A stretch of 29,786 bases of DNA from DATIHQ01 sp035480535 (GTDB taxonomy: Bacteria; Chlamydiota; Chlamydiia; Chlamydiales; SM23-39), in the NCBI GenBank assembly GCA_035480535.1, contig DATIHQ010000047.1, forward strand, positions 1 through 29,786, given 5' to 3'. Below, piece by piece: positions 7,557 to 15,400 of the stretch. The stretch's first letter is position 1, and the number at the start of each line of letters is the position of its first letter. The notes under the pieces were generated by a model that saw only the letters and a program-made list of their open reading frames with translations, was not told the origin of the DNA and searched no databases. A program made the position numbers and the translations under genes.

Positions 7557-7903
7557 TTTTTCCCCTTAATTGCGTCTGTTATGTTCTTCAAGGCTTTTTT
7601 CTGTGCAGCGCTTAAATTTTCTTGCTCATTTTTCTGAAAAATGAACAGGAGATAAATTGCCTCCCCAAGGACATAATAAAGATAGCATACCCGAAAACCT
7701 CCGCTTTTTCCCCTCGACGACGACTTTAATCTTACTTTTCTTACTCCGCCAGTTCCAGTAAGAGGATCTCCCTTCTCAGGGTTCTCGGCCAACTCCTTTT
7801 TGAAAACATTGTAATCTTCTTGTAAAAGGCTGTGTTTAGCCAACAACTCGGCGATTCTATCGGAAAATGCCGTGGTCTCAATTATTCGTATCTTCGTATT
7901 CAT
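7553..7903 (-). CDS. RelE/HigB-family toxin
   Basis: The 116-aa basic protein resembles RelE/HigB mRNA interferases, which cut ribosome-bound mRNA. The core holds 'GVRKVRLKSSSRGKSGGFRV' (R55, R58, R64, R71) followed by the hydrophobic strands 'CYLYYVLGEAIYLLFIFQK', and ends with 'NLSAAQKKALKNI'. This matches the HigB2/NadT-like type, in which basic residues on the strands do the cutting. No standard ribosome-binding site precedes the ATG. The -10-like TATACT is so close that the transcript may have almost no leader. It is transcribed with the antitoxin (4-bp overlap). Confidence 0.82.
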   Translation of the reverse strand: MNTKIRIIETTAFSDRIAELLAKHSLLQEDYNVFKKELAENPEKGDPLTGTGGVRKVRLKSSSRGKSGGFRVCYLYYVLGEAIYLLFIFQKNEQENLSAAQKKALKNITDAIKGKK

Positions 7904-7905
7904 TG

Positions 7906-7922
7906 TACCACAGTGTAGTATA
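7906..7922 (-). promoter_or_regulatory. operator-like palindrome and -10 box of the toxin-antitoxin operon
   Basis: TACCACAGTGTAGTA (7906-7920) is a 15-bp palindrome with one mismatched pair around a central base, starting 3 nt before the toxin ATG. On the minus strand a TATACT -10 box (7922-7917) overlaps its edge, so a bound antitoxin would block RNA polymerase. No convincing -35 was seen. Confidence 0.5.
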
Positions 7923-7983
7923 AATCTCCAGAATTTGAAAAGATGAAATTATAAATCATTCTATATAAATGACTTGTGAGATT

Positions 7984-8802
7984 CTAGTGTTTTTCTTCGG
8001 AGATTTCTTTGGAACGGCGGGCGGAGGCTTCGACAACAAGCCCTAGATGCTTTTTCATTTCTGTTTCTTTGAGAGCTCTGAGACCGGCCTCGGTGGTGCC
8101 GTTGGGCGTGGCGATTTGTTCGAGAAGCGTCTCGGGAACGCCCCCCTTAATGATCACTTTCGCCGCCCCGAGAAAGGCCTGCGCCGCCATGGTGAGGGCC
8201 TTTTGGTAATCAAGCCCATGTTTCTCCCCGGTGCGCGCCATTGCGTCGATGAGGGCGATCACGAAGCCAGGGCCGCTGCCCGCTATGCCGCAGGAAATGT
8301 CCATGAGCTGTTCGGGCACCTCGAGAACTTGCCCCATGCTCGAAAAAAGAAGGTGAGCAAAGCTTCTGAAATCATTCGATGGATGGGCGCCATAAGAGAA
8401 AACGCTCATCCCTTCGCCAACAGCCGAGGCCATGTTGGGCATCACGCGGAGGAGCTGCGCCTCTTTCCCCAAGTATTTCTCGAAGAGGGAGAGCTTCGTC
8501 CCCGCTAAGACTGAAATCACCATCTTCGATCCCACCCCGATCTTCGCCAAATTCTTCAGGACTAGCTCTGCCTGGGAGGGACGAACGCCAATGAGAATGA
8601 GATCGCTCTTCTGTACGAGATTTTCCAGCGAGGTGGAGGTGATTTTAAACTCCTTTTCATTCTGCTCCATCTTCTTTGTGTCGCGCCTGATAAAGGAAAT
8701 TTGAGAGCGGGGAATGAGCTTAGACTGGTCGACGGCTCGGTAAATAACCTGCGCCATATGCCCAAATCCAACGAACCCTAAATGGAGATCGGAAATCTTC
8801 AT
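7984..8802 (-). CDS. proC: pyrroline-5-carboxylate reductase
   Basis: ProC reduces 1-pyrroline-5-carboxylate to proline with NAD(P)H, the last step of proline synthesis, in the cytosol. The product has the N-terminal dinucleotide fold 'LGFVGFGHMAQVIYRA', the 'GVRPSQAELVL' segment, 'MPNMASAVGEGMSVF', and the C-terminal substrate site 'SCGIAGSGPGFVIALIDAM' and 'ATPNGTTEAGLRAL'. With the ATG at 8802 (AGGG site upstream) it is 272 aa, the usual ProC length; a 42-codon upstream extension of the frame is not needed. It is divergent from the HEAT-repeat transporter gene. Confidence 0.93.
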   Translation of the reverse strand: MKISDLHLGFVGFGHMAQVIYRAVDQSKLIPRSQISFIRRDTKKMEQNEKEFKITSTSLENLVQKSDLILIGVRPSQAELVLKNLAKIGVGSKMVISVLAGTKLSLFEKYLGKEAQLLRVMPNMASAVGEGMSVFSYGAHPSNDFRSFAHLLFSSMGQVLEVPEQLMDISCGIAGSGPGFVIALIDAMARTGEKHGLDYQKALTMAAQAFLGAAKVIIKGGVPETLLEQIATPNGTTEAGLRALKETEMKKHLGLVVEASARRSKEISEEKH

Positions 8803-8865
8803 AAGCCCTACTATAAAAGAAAATCGTTTTTCCGCTAGATAAATCAGCGGGTTTTGTCTTACAAT

Positions 8866-11658
8866 ATGCGTAGAATGAAACAACTGTTCCGAAAGGCTTT
8901 TGGAATTTACTCCGGAGAAGGGACGCAAGCCTTTCGATTTGCGCGCCTGGCGATCCTTTGGGCCTTTGGGAGCTCCTGCTTCGACACCCTTTCCGATGGC
9001 CTTTTCCTCGAAAAAATCGGCGCCGAATTCCTCCCCCGCGTCTATCTATCGATCGCTTTAGGGATGATCGGGGTCTCAACGCTCGTCCTCTATAGCCTTC
9101 GCCTGACGAGCCCTTATCGCATTCTGATGACCGCCATGGCCCTCGGAGCCATGAGCTGCGTCGCCGCCTCTTTCGTCGTGGGAACAGGCCCGCCAATCTG
9201 GTTTTGGTACCTTCTGAAAATCGTCTCCCGCATGTTTTTTGCGGTAATGATCGCCTGCTCCTGGACCTTCACCGACCAATACCACGACTTGCAAGACGCC
9301 AAACGGGTCTACTCAATCTATAGCGCCGCCTATTTCTTCGGCACGATTCTCTCGGGAACCGCTATCAATCTTTTCCTCGATTTCATCGGCTTTTCAGGCC
9401 TGCTCATCGCCTCCGCCATCTCCATCCTCTTCGGCATGGTCGAAGCAAGAGGGATCGCCCTGAAAACCCGCGCCGTCCACGACGACACAATGGAGGGCGT
9501 TTTCTCCGGCAGCCGCGACTCCTTTGCCTCGGTAGTCCAATTGATCGTCCGCTCCCGTTTTGCGATCGTCCTCCTCTGTTTAAGCCTTTTTGTGCAACTC
9601 CTCCTCACCGTCACCGAATTTAACTACATGAATTCCTTCGGCCATTTCTTCTCCGCCCAACAAATCGCCGGAGAAGGGCAAATCGCCGAATTCCTCGGCA
9701 AATGCCGCGCGATGATTTCCCTTTGCAACATTGTCTTCGGAGTCTTTTTCTACGGCCGCTTCATCCGCCGCATGGGACTGAATAATGCGCTTTTGATCAC
9801 GCCTCTCTTCTTTGTCGCCGTTTATTCTGGATGGGTGTTCCAAGATGCGATGCTCTTCGCCGTTCTTGGCCTCGTCGCCGTCGATGGGATCCTCTTTACG
9901 GTGGAAGATAACTGCTTTAACCTCCTCTCCAATGCCGTGCCCGCGAAATTAAAGTCGAAAGTCCGCATCATCAACGACTCGTTCTTCGAGCCCATTGGCA
10001 TGCTCCTGAGCGCGCTGCTTCTCTTTGGCCTTCAGTCGGGAAGCCGCTGGCTTGGATTTACCCTCACTTTAATCGTCCTCGTTCTCGCCCTCATCATTCG
10101 CGCCACCTATTCCAAAGCGATTTTCATCAACCTCAAAGACAATGCGCTCCACTTTGAGAAAAAACTCAAGGGTTGGCTCGCCACCTTCACCCGCCGCGAG
10201 CAGAAAGAGGCCAAAAAAGACATTTTCGAAGCGCTGAATTCCCCTTCCGAAGAGGCGCAGCTTCTCGCCATCGAATCGCTCCTGCAGATGGGAGATCCCA
10301 ATGCGATCCCCCGCATTCTTCAAACCACCTCTCATCTCGGCACTCTCTCTAAAATCCAATTTCTCCGCCTGCTCGATAACAGCGCCTTTGAAAACGATGC
10401 GCGCGCGATCGAATTGATCGATCTATGGAGCTATGAAAATGGATCTTCCGAACTCTCTAAATGGGCCAATTTCTACCTGGCGAAACGGGGTCTCCATCAT
10501 CCAGAAAAAGCGGAGGAAGATCTCGATCACGACGACCTCCTGCTTCGCGGCGCGGCGATCCTCACCTTGAAAAAATCACTCGCCAATCAATCTCTCGACT
10601 ACGCCGCCCTCAATCGCACCATCGCCGCCAAAAAACTCGATCTCATGCTGAAGTCGAGCCATATCGATGAGATAAGCCTTGGCCTCGACATCTTGGCCGA
10701 GGACAACACGCTTGAAGCCGCCGAAAAAGCGCTCCCCTTCCTCTCCCATGAATCGGTCCTCGTCAAGCGCTCCGCCGCTCGCTGCACCGCCAAATTGGCC
10801 GATAAGCGTCTCAGCCGCCATGCGCCCCGCCTCATCGAAGAGCTCTCCGCCGCGCGCGACAACGCCTTCCGCCTCCACCTTCTCGACGCCCTCGGCAAAA
10901 TCGCCGATTCCACCACAATTAAAGAAATCCTCCTCGCCAGTGTCCACTTCCGCCCCAATGAGCGGCGGCGCGCGGAGGAGAACATCATCCAAATGGGCTT
11001 GAAAATCGTCCCCCTCCTCCTCACCCTGACAAAAGACATTTCCCTCCCCGAACGGGCCCGCATTTTGGCCAGCAAGATTTTGGGCCGCCTCGCGCTCCCG
11101 CAGCTCCAAGCAAATCTCTTCGATATCCTCGACATCGAAATCGAGCGGGCCTATTTTTACTTTTACTTCGGCCACACCATCCAAAATCAACACCCTCTTT
11201 ACGATTTGGAAATGCTCCAAAGCGCGCTCCTCACCGGCTATCAATCGGTGATTGACTTCATCATCCACCTCCTCGGCGCGGCCGGCTCTCTCGAAGACCC
11301 CGAACTCCTCGTCCGCGCGCTCCATAGCCGCAACGCCAAAGTCCACTCCCACGCAGTCGAGAGCCTAGAAAAAACATGCGATCTCCGCATCTTCCGCCTC
11401 ATCGCGCCTCTCGTCGACGATCTCCCGCTCGAAGAGAAAATGGCGGCCTGTCTCCGCTGGCACGGCGACTATCCGCAACTCACCCTCTCTGAACTTTTGG
11501 GCAAACTCGATCAATCCCCCTCGCTTTTCGACAAAATCGTCGCGGTGCGCCTCAAAGCGAAACTCCAAATGCCCAACTGGCGCCAGCAGCTCCGAGAGCA
11601 AATGAAGCACTCGGATGAAACCTTCCACCAATTTGCCTACGAGCTACTAGAAACATGA
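8866..11658 (+). CDS. transporter-like membrane protein with C-terminal HEAT repeats
   Basis: This is a two-part protein of about 930 aa. The N-terminal ~430 residues form about 10-12 transmembrane helices. They resemble MFS carriers related to nucleotide (ATP/ADP) translocases; the segment 'NCFNLLSNAVPAKLKSKVRI' and the following 'FFEPIGMLL' are typical of that NTT-like group. The remaining ~500 residues are predicted all-helical, with repeated units such as 'EEAQLLAIESLLQMGDPNAI' and 'LLRGAAILTLKKSLA', matching HEAT/PBS-lyase-type repeats, and would lie in the cytosol. The substrate is unknown. The first ATG (8866) is taken as start; a TTG four codons earlier and an ATG three codons later are alternatives, and none has a strong ribosome-binding site. 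It overlaps the next gene by 4 bp (ATGA). Confidence 0.8.
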   Translation: MRRMKQLFRKAFGIYSGEGTQAFRFARLAILWAFGSSCFDTLSDGLFLEKIGAEFLPRVYLSIALGMIGVSTLVLYSLRLTSPYRILMTAMALGAMSCVAASFVVGTGPPIWFWYLLKIVSRMFFAVMIACSWTFTDQYHDLQDAKRVYSIYSAAYFFGTILSGTAINLFLDFIGFSGLLIASAISILFGMVEARGIALKTRAVHDDTMEGVFSGSRDSFASVVQLIVRSRFAIVLLCLSLFVQLLLTVTEFNYMNSFGHFFSAQQIAGEGQIAEFLGKCRAMISLCNIVFGVFFYGRFIRRMGLNNALLITPLFFVAVYSGWVFQDAMLFAVLGLVAVDGILFTVEDNCFNLLSNAVPAKLKSKVRIINDSFFEPIGMLLSALLLFGLQSGSRWLGFTLTLIVLVLALIIRATYSKAIFINLKDNALHFEKKLKGWLATFTRREQKEAKKDIFEALNSPSEEAQLLAIESLLQMGDPNAIPRILQTTSHLGTLSKIQFLRLLDNSAFENDARAIELIDLWSYENGSSELSKWANFYLAKRGLHHPEKAEEDLDHDDLLLRGAAILTLKKSLANQSLDYAALNRTIAAKKLDLMLKSSHIDEISLGLDILAEDNTLEAAEKALPFLSHESVLVKRSAARCTAKLADKRLSRHAPRLIEELSAARDNAFRLHLLDALGKIADSTTIKEILLASVHFRPNERRRAEENIIQMGLKIVPLLLTLTKDISLPERARILASKILGRLALPQLQANLFDILDIEIERAYFYFYFGHTIQNQHPLYDLEMLQSALLTGYQSVIDFIIHLLGAAGSLEDPELLVRALHSRNAKVHSHAVESLEKTCDLRIFRLIAPLVDDLPLEEKMAACLRWHGDYPQLTLSELLGKLDQSPSLFDKIVAVRLKAKLQMPNWRQQLREQMKHSDETFHQFAYELLET

Positions 11659-12089
11659 AAAGCCTCATTGAAAAAGCCTTCTTCCTGAAAAAAACGCGCC
11701 TCTTCAACGAGCTCGACCTCGAGATTCTCCTCGCGATCGCCGAGAAGCTCCATGAAGATGACTACGATGCGGGAGAAAAGGTCTTTACGCCGGGCCAAGT
11801 GGCCAACCGGATCTATTTCATTGTGCAGGGAGCTGTCCAAATCCTCGATGAGCGCTTAAAACCCCTCGCGGAACTCAATGCCGGCGATTACTTTGGCGAT
11901 GAATCGCTCTTCAACGATCAGCCCCGCAGCTACGCCGCCCTCTGCAAAAAAGACACCCTCTTTTTTACCCTCTCGCGCAGCCATCTCCTCTCGATCATCT
12001 CCGAATGCCCCTCCGTCGCCGTTGCGCTACTCCAATCGTATTCCCATGAACTCCCCTGCCGCCACAAAGGACTCGTTCCCGTCGCATGA
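11655..12089 (+). CDS. cyclic-nucleotide-binding domain protein
   Basis: The 144-aa protein is a stand-alone Crp-type cyclic nucleotide-binding domain. 'FNELDLEILLAIAEKLHEDD' is the N-terminal helix. The 'GEKVFTPGQVANRIYFIVQG' strand-loop follows, then 'LNAGDYFGDESLFNDQPRS', the phosphate-binding cassette with its conserved Arg. The cassette reads F-G-D-E rather than the usual F-G-E, so binding of cAMP or cGMP is uncertain. There is no DNA-binding helix-turn-helix. It is sandwiched between the HEAT transporter and the HAMP protein with 4-bp overlaps on both sides, so it probably acts as a regulatory subunit of that complex. Confidence 0.85.
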   Translation: MKSLIEKAFFLKKTRLFNELDLEILLAIAEKLHEDDYDAGEKVFTPGQVANRIYFIVQGAVQILDERLKPLAELNAGDYFGDESLFNDQPRSYAALCKKDTLFFTLSRSHLLSIISECPSVAVALLQSYSHELPCRHKGLVPVA

Positions 12090-13051
12090 AAATCCGCACG
12101 CAATTGCTTCTCTTCCTCTTACCCACTCTTGTCGGCAGCATCGCTCTGATCTCGACGCTTCTCGCCTATCTCATGAATCAGAAATTCCAGGAAATTCTCT
12201 TCCTCTCCGCTGGCCTCACCCTCCTCGCCATGATCATCACCCTCATCTTCATCGCGAACAAAATCTCTGATCCCATCCAAAAGCTAAAGAATTCGGCCCT
12301 CGCCATCGCCGCCGGGCAATACGGCGAATCGATCCACGTCCAAGGCCCCCGCGAAGTCGCAGAGCTCGCCAATACGCTCAACACCATGAGCGAATGCCTC
12401 CTAGAAAATATCAACCGCCTTAAGGAAAATTCCCTCCTGCGCGAAAGGATGTATGGAGAATATGAGTGCGCCATGCTGCTGCAGCACATGATGCTCCAAA
12501 AAAACATCGATGATTGCCGCTCCGACGCCGTCGCCATCAAATCGATCACCCTCTTTTCAGAAAACCCTCGCGGCCTCCTCCTCGACTTCCCCAAAACAGA
12601 GCATCCCAACCTCTTCCAAATCCACATGGCGGAGGCCGAAGAAGAAGGATTTGAAGGGATGTACCAACTCCTCACGCAATACAAACTCTCCAAAGAAAGC
12701 CAAACCCACACCTCTCTCCTCTTCGACCGCAACGCTTCCACTCTCCACATCAAAGGCCTCCACCTCCCTTTATTCTGGTCTCTCGACCATGAAAAATTCA
12801 TCGAGCCGCAAAATTCTACTCTGAAAATCGATTCAGGCGACTTCTTTTTCCTCTTCAATCACGGCCTCCCCCGCTTCTATAAAAACCCGCAAAAAATTTC
12901 CGACCTTCTCTCAAAAGTGCTTAAAGTCTTTGCCTCCGACGGCCTAGAAACCACCGCTGCCATGCTGCAGAAAGAACTCACCTTCGCCACCAAGCGAAAG
13001 GACCTCGAAGAAGACATCCATCTCCTCTGTTTTCAAATCTTAAATCCTTAA
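12086..13051 (+). CDS. HAMP protein with degenerate SpoIIE/PP2C phosphatase domain
   Basis: The 321-aa protein starts with two transmembrane helices (about residues 7-30 and 38-58) and a HAMP linker (about 59-112, 'KISDPIQKLKNSALAIAAGQ'). The rest resembles the phosphatase half of RsbU-type proteins but looks inactive. 'LLQHMMLQKN' replaces the usual IQQSLLP helix, the N-terminal GGDFYD metal site is not recognisable, and 'GDFFFLFNHGLPRF' (251-264) has N-H-G where active enzymes have T-D-G. 'EEDIHLLCF' near the end matches the final DDIT strand only in part. It is likely a pseudophosphatase or partner-switch scaffold rather than an active PP2C. It overlaps the cNMP gene by 4 bp and is followed 11 bp later by the kinase-like cluster. 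Confidence 0.75.
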   Translation: MKIRTQLLLFLLPTLVGSIALISTLLAYLMNQKFQEILFLSAGLTLLAMIITLIFIANKISDPIQKLKNSALAIAAGQYGESIHVQGPREVAELANTLNTMSECLLENINRLKENSLLRERMYGEYECAMLLQHMMLQKNIDDCRSDAVAIKSITLFSENPRGLLLDFPKTEHPNLFQIHMAEAEEEGFEGMYQLLTQYKLSKESQTHTSLLFDRNASTLHIKGLHLPLFWSLDHEKFIEPQNSTLKIDSGDFFFLFNHGLPRFYKNPQKISDLLSKVLKVFASDGLETTAAMLQKELTFATKRKDLEEDIHLLCFQILNP

Positions 13052-13062
13052 GAATCAACAAC

Positions 13063-14265
13063 ATGTCATTTTGCAATATCGTTTCCCATACATTTCTAAA
13101 CCGCGCCACCATTCATGGCCAGCCAACCGATAAATTCTCTGTAGATATTAAACAAGAGTGTCAACACCATCTTCTCACCGATGACCGAACCCAAGCTCTT
13201 CGGGGACGGGTCGATAGACCTCTAAATGATCTAGACACTCTCACCCTTCATGAATATCTTTGCGGGAAACATCGCCACTATCTTGGTTTAGAAGAGTTTC
13301 AAGGAACTGAGGAGCTCCCCTTACTGGCTCCACACAATCGAGTCATTCATTTTAAAACAGAAGAAGATTCATCTCTTGTGATCAAAGGACAAGATACCCC
13401 AGAAAAAGGAAAAGCAGTGATCACTCCTTCTGGAGTCTCATTTTCACATCCCTTTGACCATTTTTCCCGACTGAAAATGGGAGATTGGATGCGGCAGATC
13501 AAGGAAAACCAACAGCTTGACCGCATTGAAATCGCAGATGATTATGCAGTGAAAGCGCCTATAAAGAATCTCCCTTTGAAGCAAAAATATTATATCGTCT
13601 CAGACTTCATTCCAGACTTACTTCCCCCTAAAGAAGGGTTGCAAGAACTCGAGGCCTTGCCCATTCATGAGAGAGAAAAATTGATCCGGCAAATTGCGGT
13701 GATGATTCAAAAAAGTGGCTACATGGACTTTCACTTTGGCAATGTCTTTTTCAAGAAAGATGCCGCTGGAGAATTGATTGCTGTATTCATCGACTTGGAG
13801 CCTTTTGGCCTTTTTAGAACCAGGGAAGAGCCCCGAAGAAATGACGATGAAATTTCAGAACCCTGGCTAACTCAAATTGCTTTGAACCGCTCAAACCCAA
13901 TCACCCCCGATTCACTTGAAGAGTGTTCCCGCCTAGGTCTAGAAGCCATGGGCCTCCGATTTTTTGCTGCCCATGAAAAGGATCTGATCAAAGCGGCTAC
14001 GATGGGCCTAGCAAAAAAAGTCATTGGCCAAGCGCTACTAGAAACCCAAGCAGCCATCGAGTCATGCCAAACAACACCCCTTTCTTCGATCAATCCTTCT
14101 TCCTGTCTGCAAGCCAGCTGCTGCGCGCCCTGCCTCTGCGTCAAAGCCTGTAAAGTTTGGAAAGAGACCCAACATTCCCCAAACCGAGGAAAGCCTCCCC
14201 ATCAAATCATGGAAGAGCTCCTCCCCCCACAAAAAAGACTTGTACTCACACTCCCAAGGCTCTAA
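13063..14265 (+). CDS. kinase-like tandem paralogue 1, Cys-rich tail
   Basis: This is a 400-aa protein of no named family that I know. Motifs suggest a protein-kinase/aminoglycoside-phosphotransferase fold. 'SSLVIKGQD' holds a VAIK-like lysine (K108). 'KYYIVSDFIPDLL' resembles a hinge region. 'MDFHFGNVFFKK' holds a D222-x-H224-x-x-N227 catalytic loop, as in the GDLHPGN loop of APH enzymes. 'FIDLEPFG' holds D244 at the DFG position. No glycine-rich loop is clear. The tail 'CLQASCCAPCLCVKACKVW' (348-366) has a conserved cysteine pattern that could bind metal or be lipidated. No signal peptide or membrane helix is visible, so a cytosolic or type III-secreted protein is plausible. It is most like paralogue 4 at the N-terminus. 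Start: 11 bp after the pseudophosphatase gene. Confidence 0.75.
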   Translation: MSFCNIVSHTFLNRATIHGQPTDKFSVDIKQECQHHLLTDDRTQALRGRVDRPLNDLDTLTLHEYLCGKHRHYLGLEEFQGTEELPLLAPHNRVIHFKTEEDSSLVIKGQDTPEKGKAVITPSGVSFSHPFDHFSRLKMGDWMRQIKENQQLDRIEIADDYAVKAPIKNLPLKQKYYIVSDFIPDLLPPKEGLQELEALPIHEREKLIRQIAVMIQKSGYMDFHFGNVFFKKDAAGELIAVFIDLEPFGLFRTREEPRRNDDEISEPWLTQIALNRSNPITPDSLEECSRLGLEAMGLRFFAAHEKDLIKAATMGLAKKVIGQALLETQAAIESCQTTPLSSINPSSCLQASCCAPCLCVKACKVWKETQHSPNRGKPPHQIMEELLPPQKRLVLTLPRL

Positions 14266-14270
14266 ATCCT

Positions 14271-15395
14271 ATGTCATGTTGCGATGCTGTTGCCCATACA
14301 TTTCGAGACTGTGCGACCACTTGTGGCCCCCCAACGGCCGACTTCTCCGTAGACGTTGAGAGAGAATGTCAAAGCCACCTTCTCTCCGACGAAAGAGCCG
14401 CAGCTCTTCAAAAGAGATCCTATCAATCCTTAACCCCAGGAACTCAAGATACCCTTCATGCTTACCTTTGTGGGGAAAATCGAGTCCCTTTTTCTGGAAC
14501 TCCAGAACTCCCTTTACTGGATCCAAAGAATCGGGTCATTCATTATCAAACAGGAACTTCCTCTCTCGTAATCAAAGGGCAAGAGCCTTCTTACAAAGAG
14601 AAATACGCTTGGATTCCTCCTGTATGCGCAGTCTCGCGAGATCAGGATCATTTTGCCCGACTCAAAATGGGAGATTGGATGCGGGAGATTCAGGCAAATG
14701 AAGGTCTTGACCACATTGAAGTCGCGCGCGATTATGCGATCGAAGTCTTTCTCTCTCCAACAAAAAAGAACTATTATATTGGTTCTGACTTCATTCCCGA
14801 TTTACTTTCTCCTGAAGAGGGATTGAAAGCTCTCAATGCTTTGCCTGACGATAAGAAAAGGGAACTGATCCGACAAATTGCGGTGATGATTCAAAAAAGT
14901 GGCTATGCAGATGTTCATCTGAAGAACCTCCTTTTCAAGAAAAATATTGAGGGAGATCTGATTGCTATATTCATCGATTTAGAACCTCTCGGTCTCTTTA
15001 GAACAAGGGGGGATCTTCGCCAAAGAACGACTCAGATGAGTCGACACCGCGCAGACTCCGAGCAAGTTCCCGATTCATTAGAAGAGTATGCTCACCTCGG
15101 ATTGCGAAGAATTTATGATATGTTCCTCTCTTCCTATAAGAAAAACTCAGCTACGCTGAAGCTAGTGGACGAGATCATAGGCAAAGCCCTGCTTGAAACC
15201 CAAGCAAAGATCGACTCCTTCCAAACAACACCTCTTTCTTCGATCCAGCCTTGCATGTGCCTAGCGGCTGGCTGTTGCGCCCCCTGCCTATGCATCAAAG
15301 CCTGTAAAATTTGGAACGAGACCCACCCCTCCCCAAATAAAGGAACGCCTCCCCATCAATTTATGGAAGCACTTCTCCCCGCACCAAGGCTCTAA
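14271..15395 (+). CDS. kinase-like tandem paralogue 2, Cys-rich tail
   Basis: This 374-aa paralogue has the same layout: 'SSLVIKGQE' (K102), 'YYIGSDFIPDLL', 'ADVHLKNLLFKK' (D214, H216, N219) and 'FIDLEPLG' (D236). The Cys tail is 'CMCLAAGCCAPCLCIKACK'. The frame is open further upstream to 14157, but the ATG at 14271 matches the start of the other copies ('MSCCDAVAHTFRDCATTCG') and sits 5 bp after the stop of paralogue 1. An AAGG that could serve as ribosome-binding site lies in the last codons of paralogue 1. It has two extra cysteines at the N-terminus and lacks the NLPLKEK loop found in the other three. The middle is closest to paralogue 3. Confidence 0.75.
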   Translation: MSCCDAVAHTFRDCATTCGPPTADFSVDVERECQSHLLSDERAAALQKRSYQSLTPGTQDTLHAYLCGENRVPFSGTPELPLLDPKNRVIHYQTGTSSLVIKGQEPSYKEKYAWIPPVCAVSRDQDHFARLKMGDWMREIQANEGLDHIEVARDYAIEVFLSPTKKNYYIGSDFIPDLLSPEEGLKALNALPDDKKRELIRQIAVMIQKSGYADVHLKNLLFKKNIEGDLIAIFIDLEPLGLFRTRGDLRQRTTQMSRHRADSEQVPDSLEEYAHLGLRRIYDMFLSSYKKNSATLKLVDEIIGKALLETQAKIDSFQTTPLSSIQPCMCLAAGCCAPCLCIKACKIWNETHPSPNKGTPPHQFMEALLPAPRL

Positions 15396-15400
15396 ATCCC

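Noticed and set aside
8803..8865. Divergent promoters between proC and the HEAT transporter gene
   Set aside because: A TATAGT and a TACAAT are present, but neither has a -35 box at a suitable distance.
10576..11352. 258-aa minus-strand open frame inside the HEAT gene
   Set aside because: It is a mirror of the C-rich third positions of the plus-strand gene; composition is Glu/Gly/Val-rich low complexity and no start signals are seen.
12178..12858. 226-aa minus-strand open frame inside the HAMP gene
   Set aside because: Arg/Ser/Trp-rich shadow of a gene with clear TM-HAMP architecture.
14157..14270. Upstream extension of kinase-like paralogue 2 into paralogue 1
   Set aside because: The extra 38 residues are the out-of-frame end of paralogue 1; the other copies all start at the MS.. 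Met directly after the previous stop.
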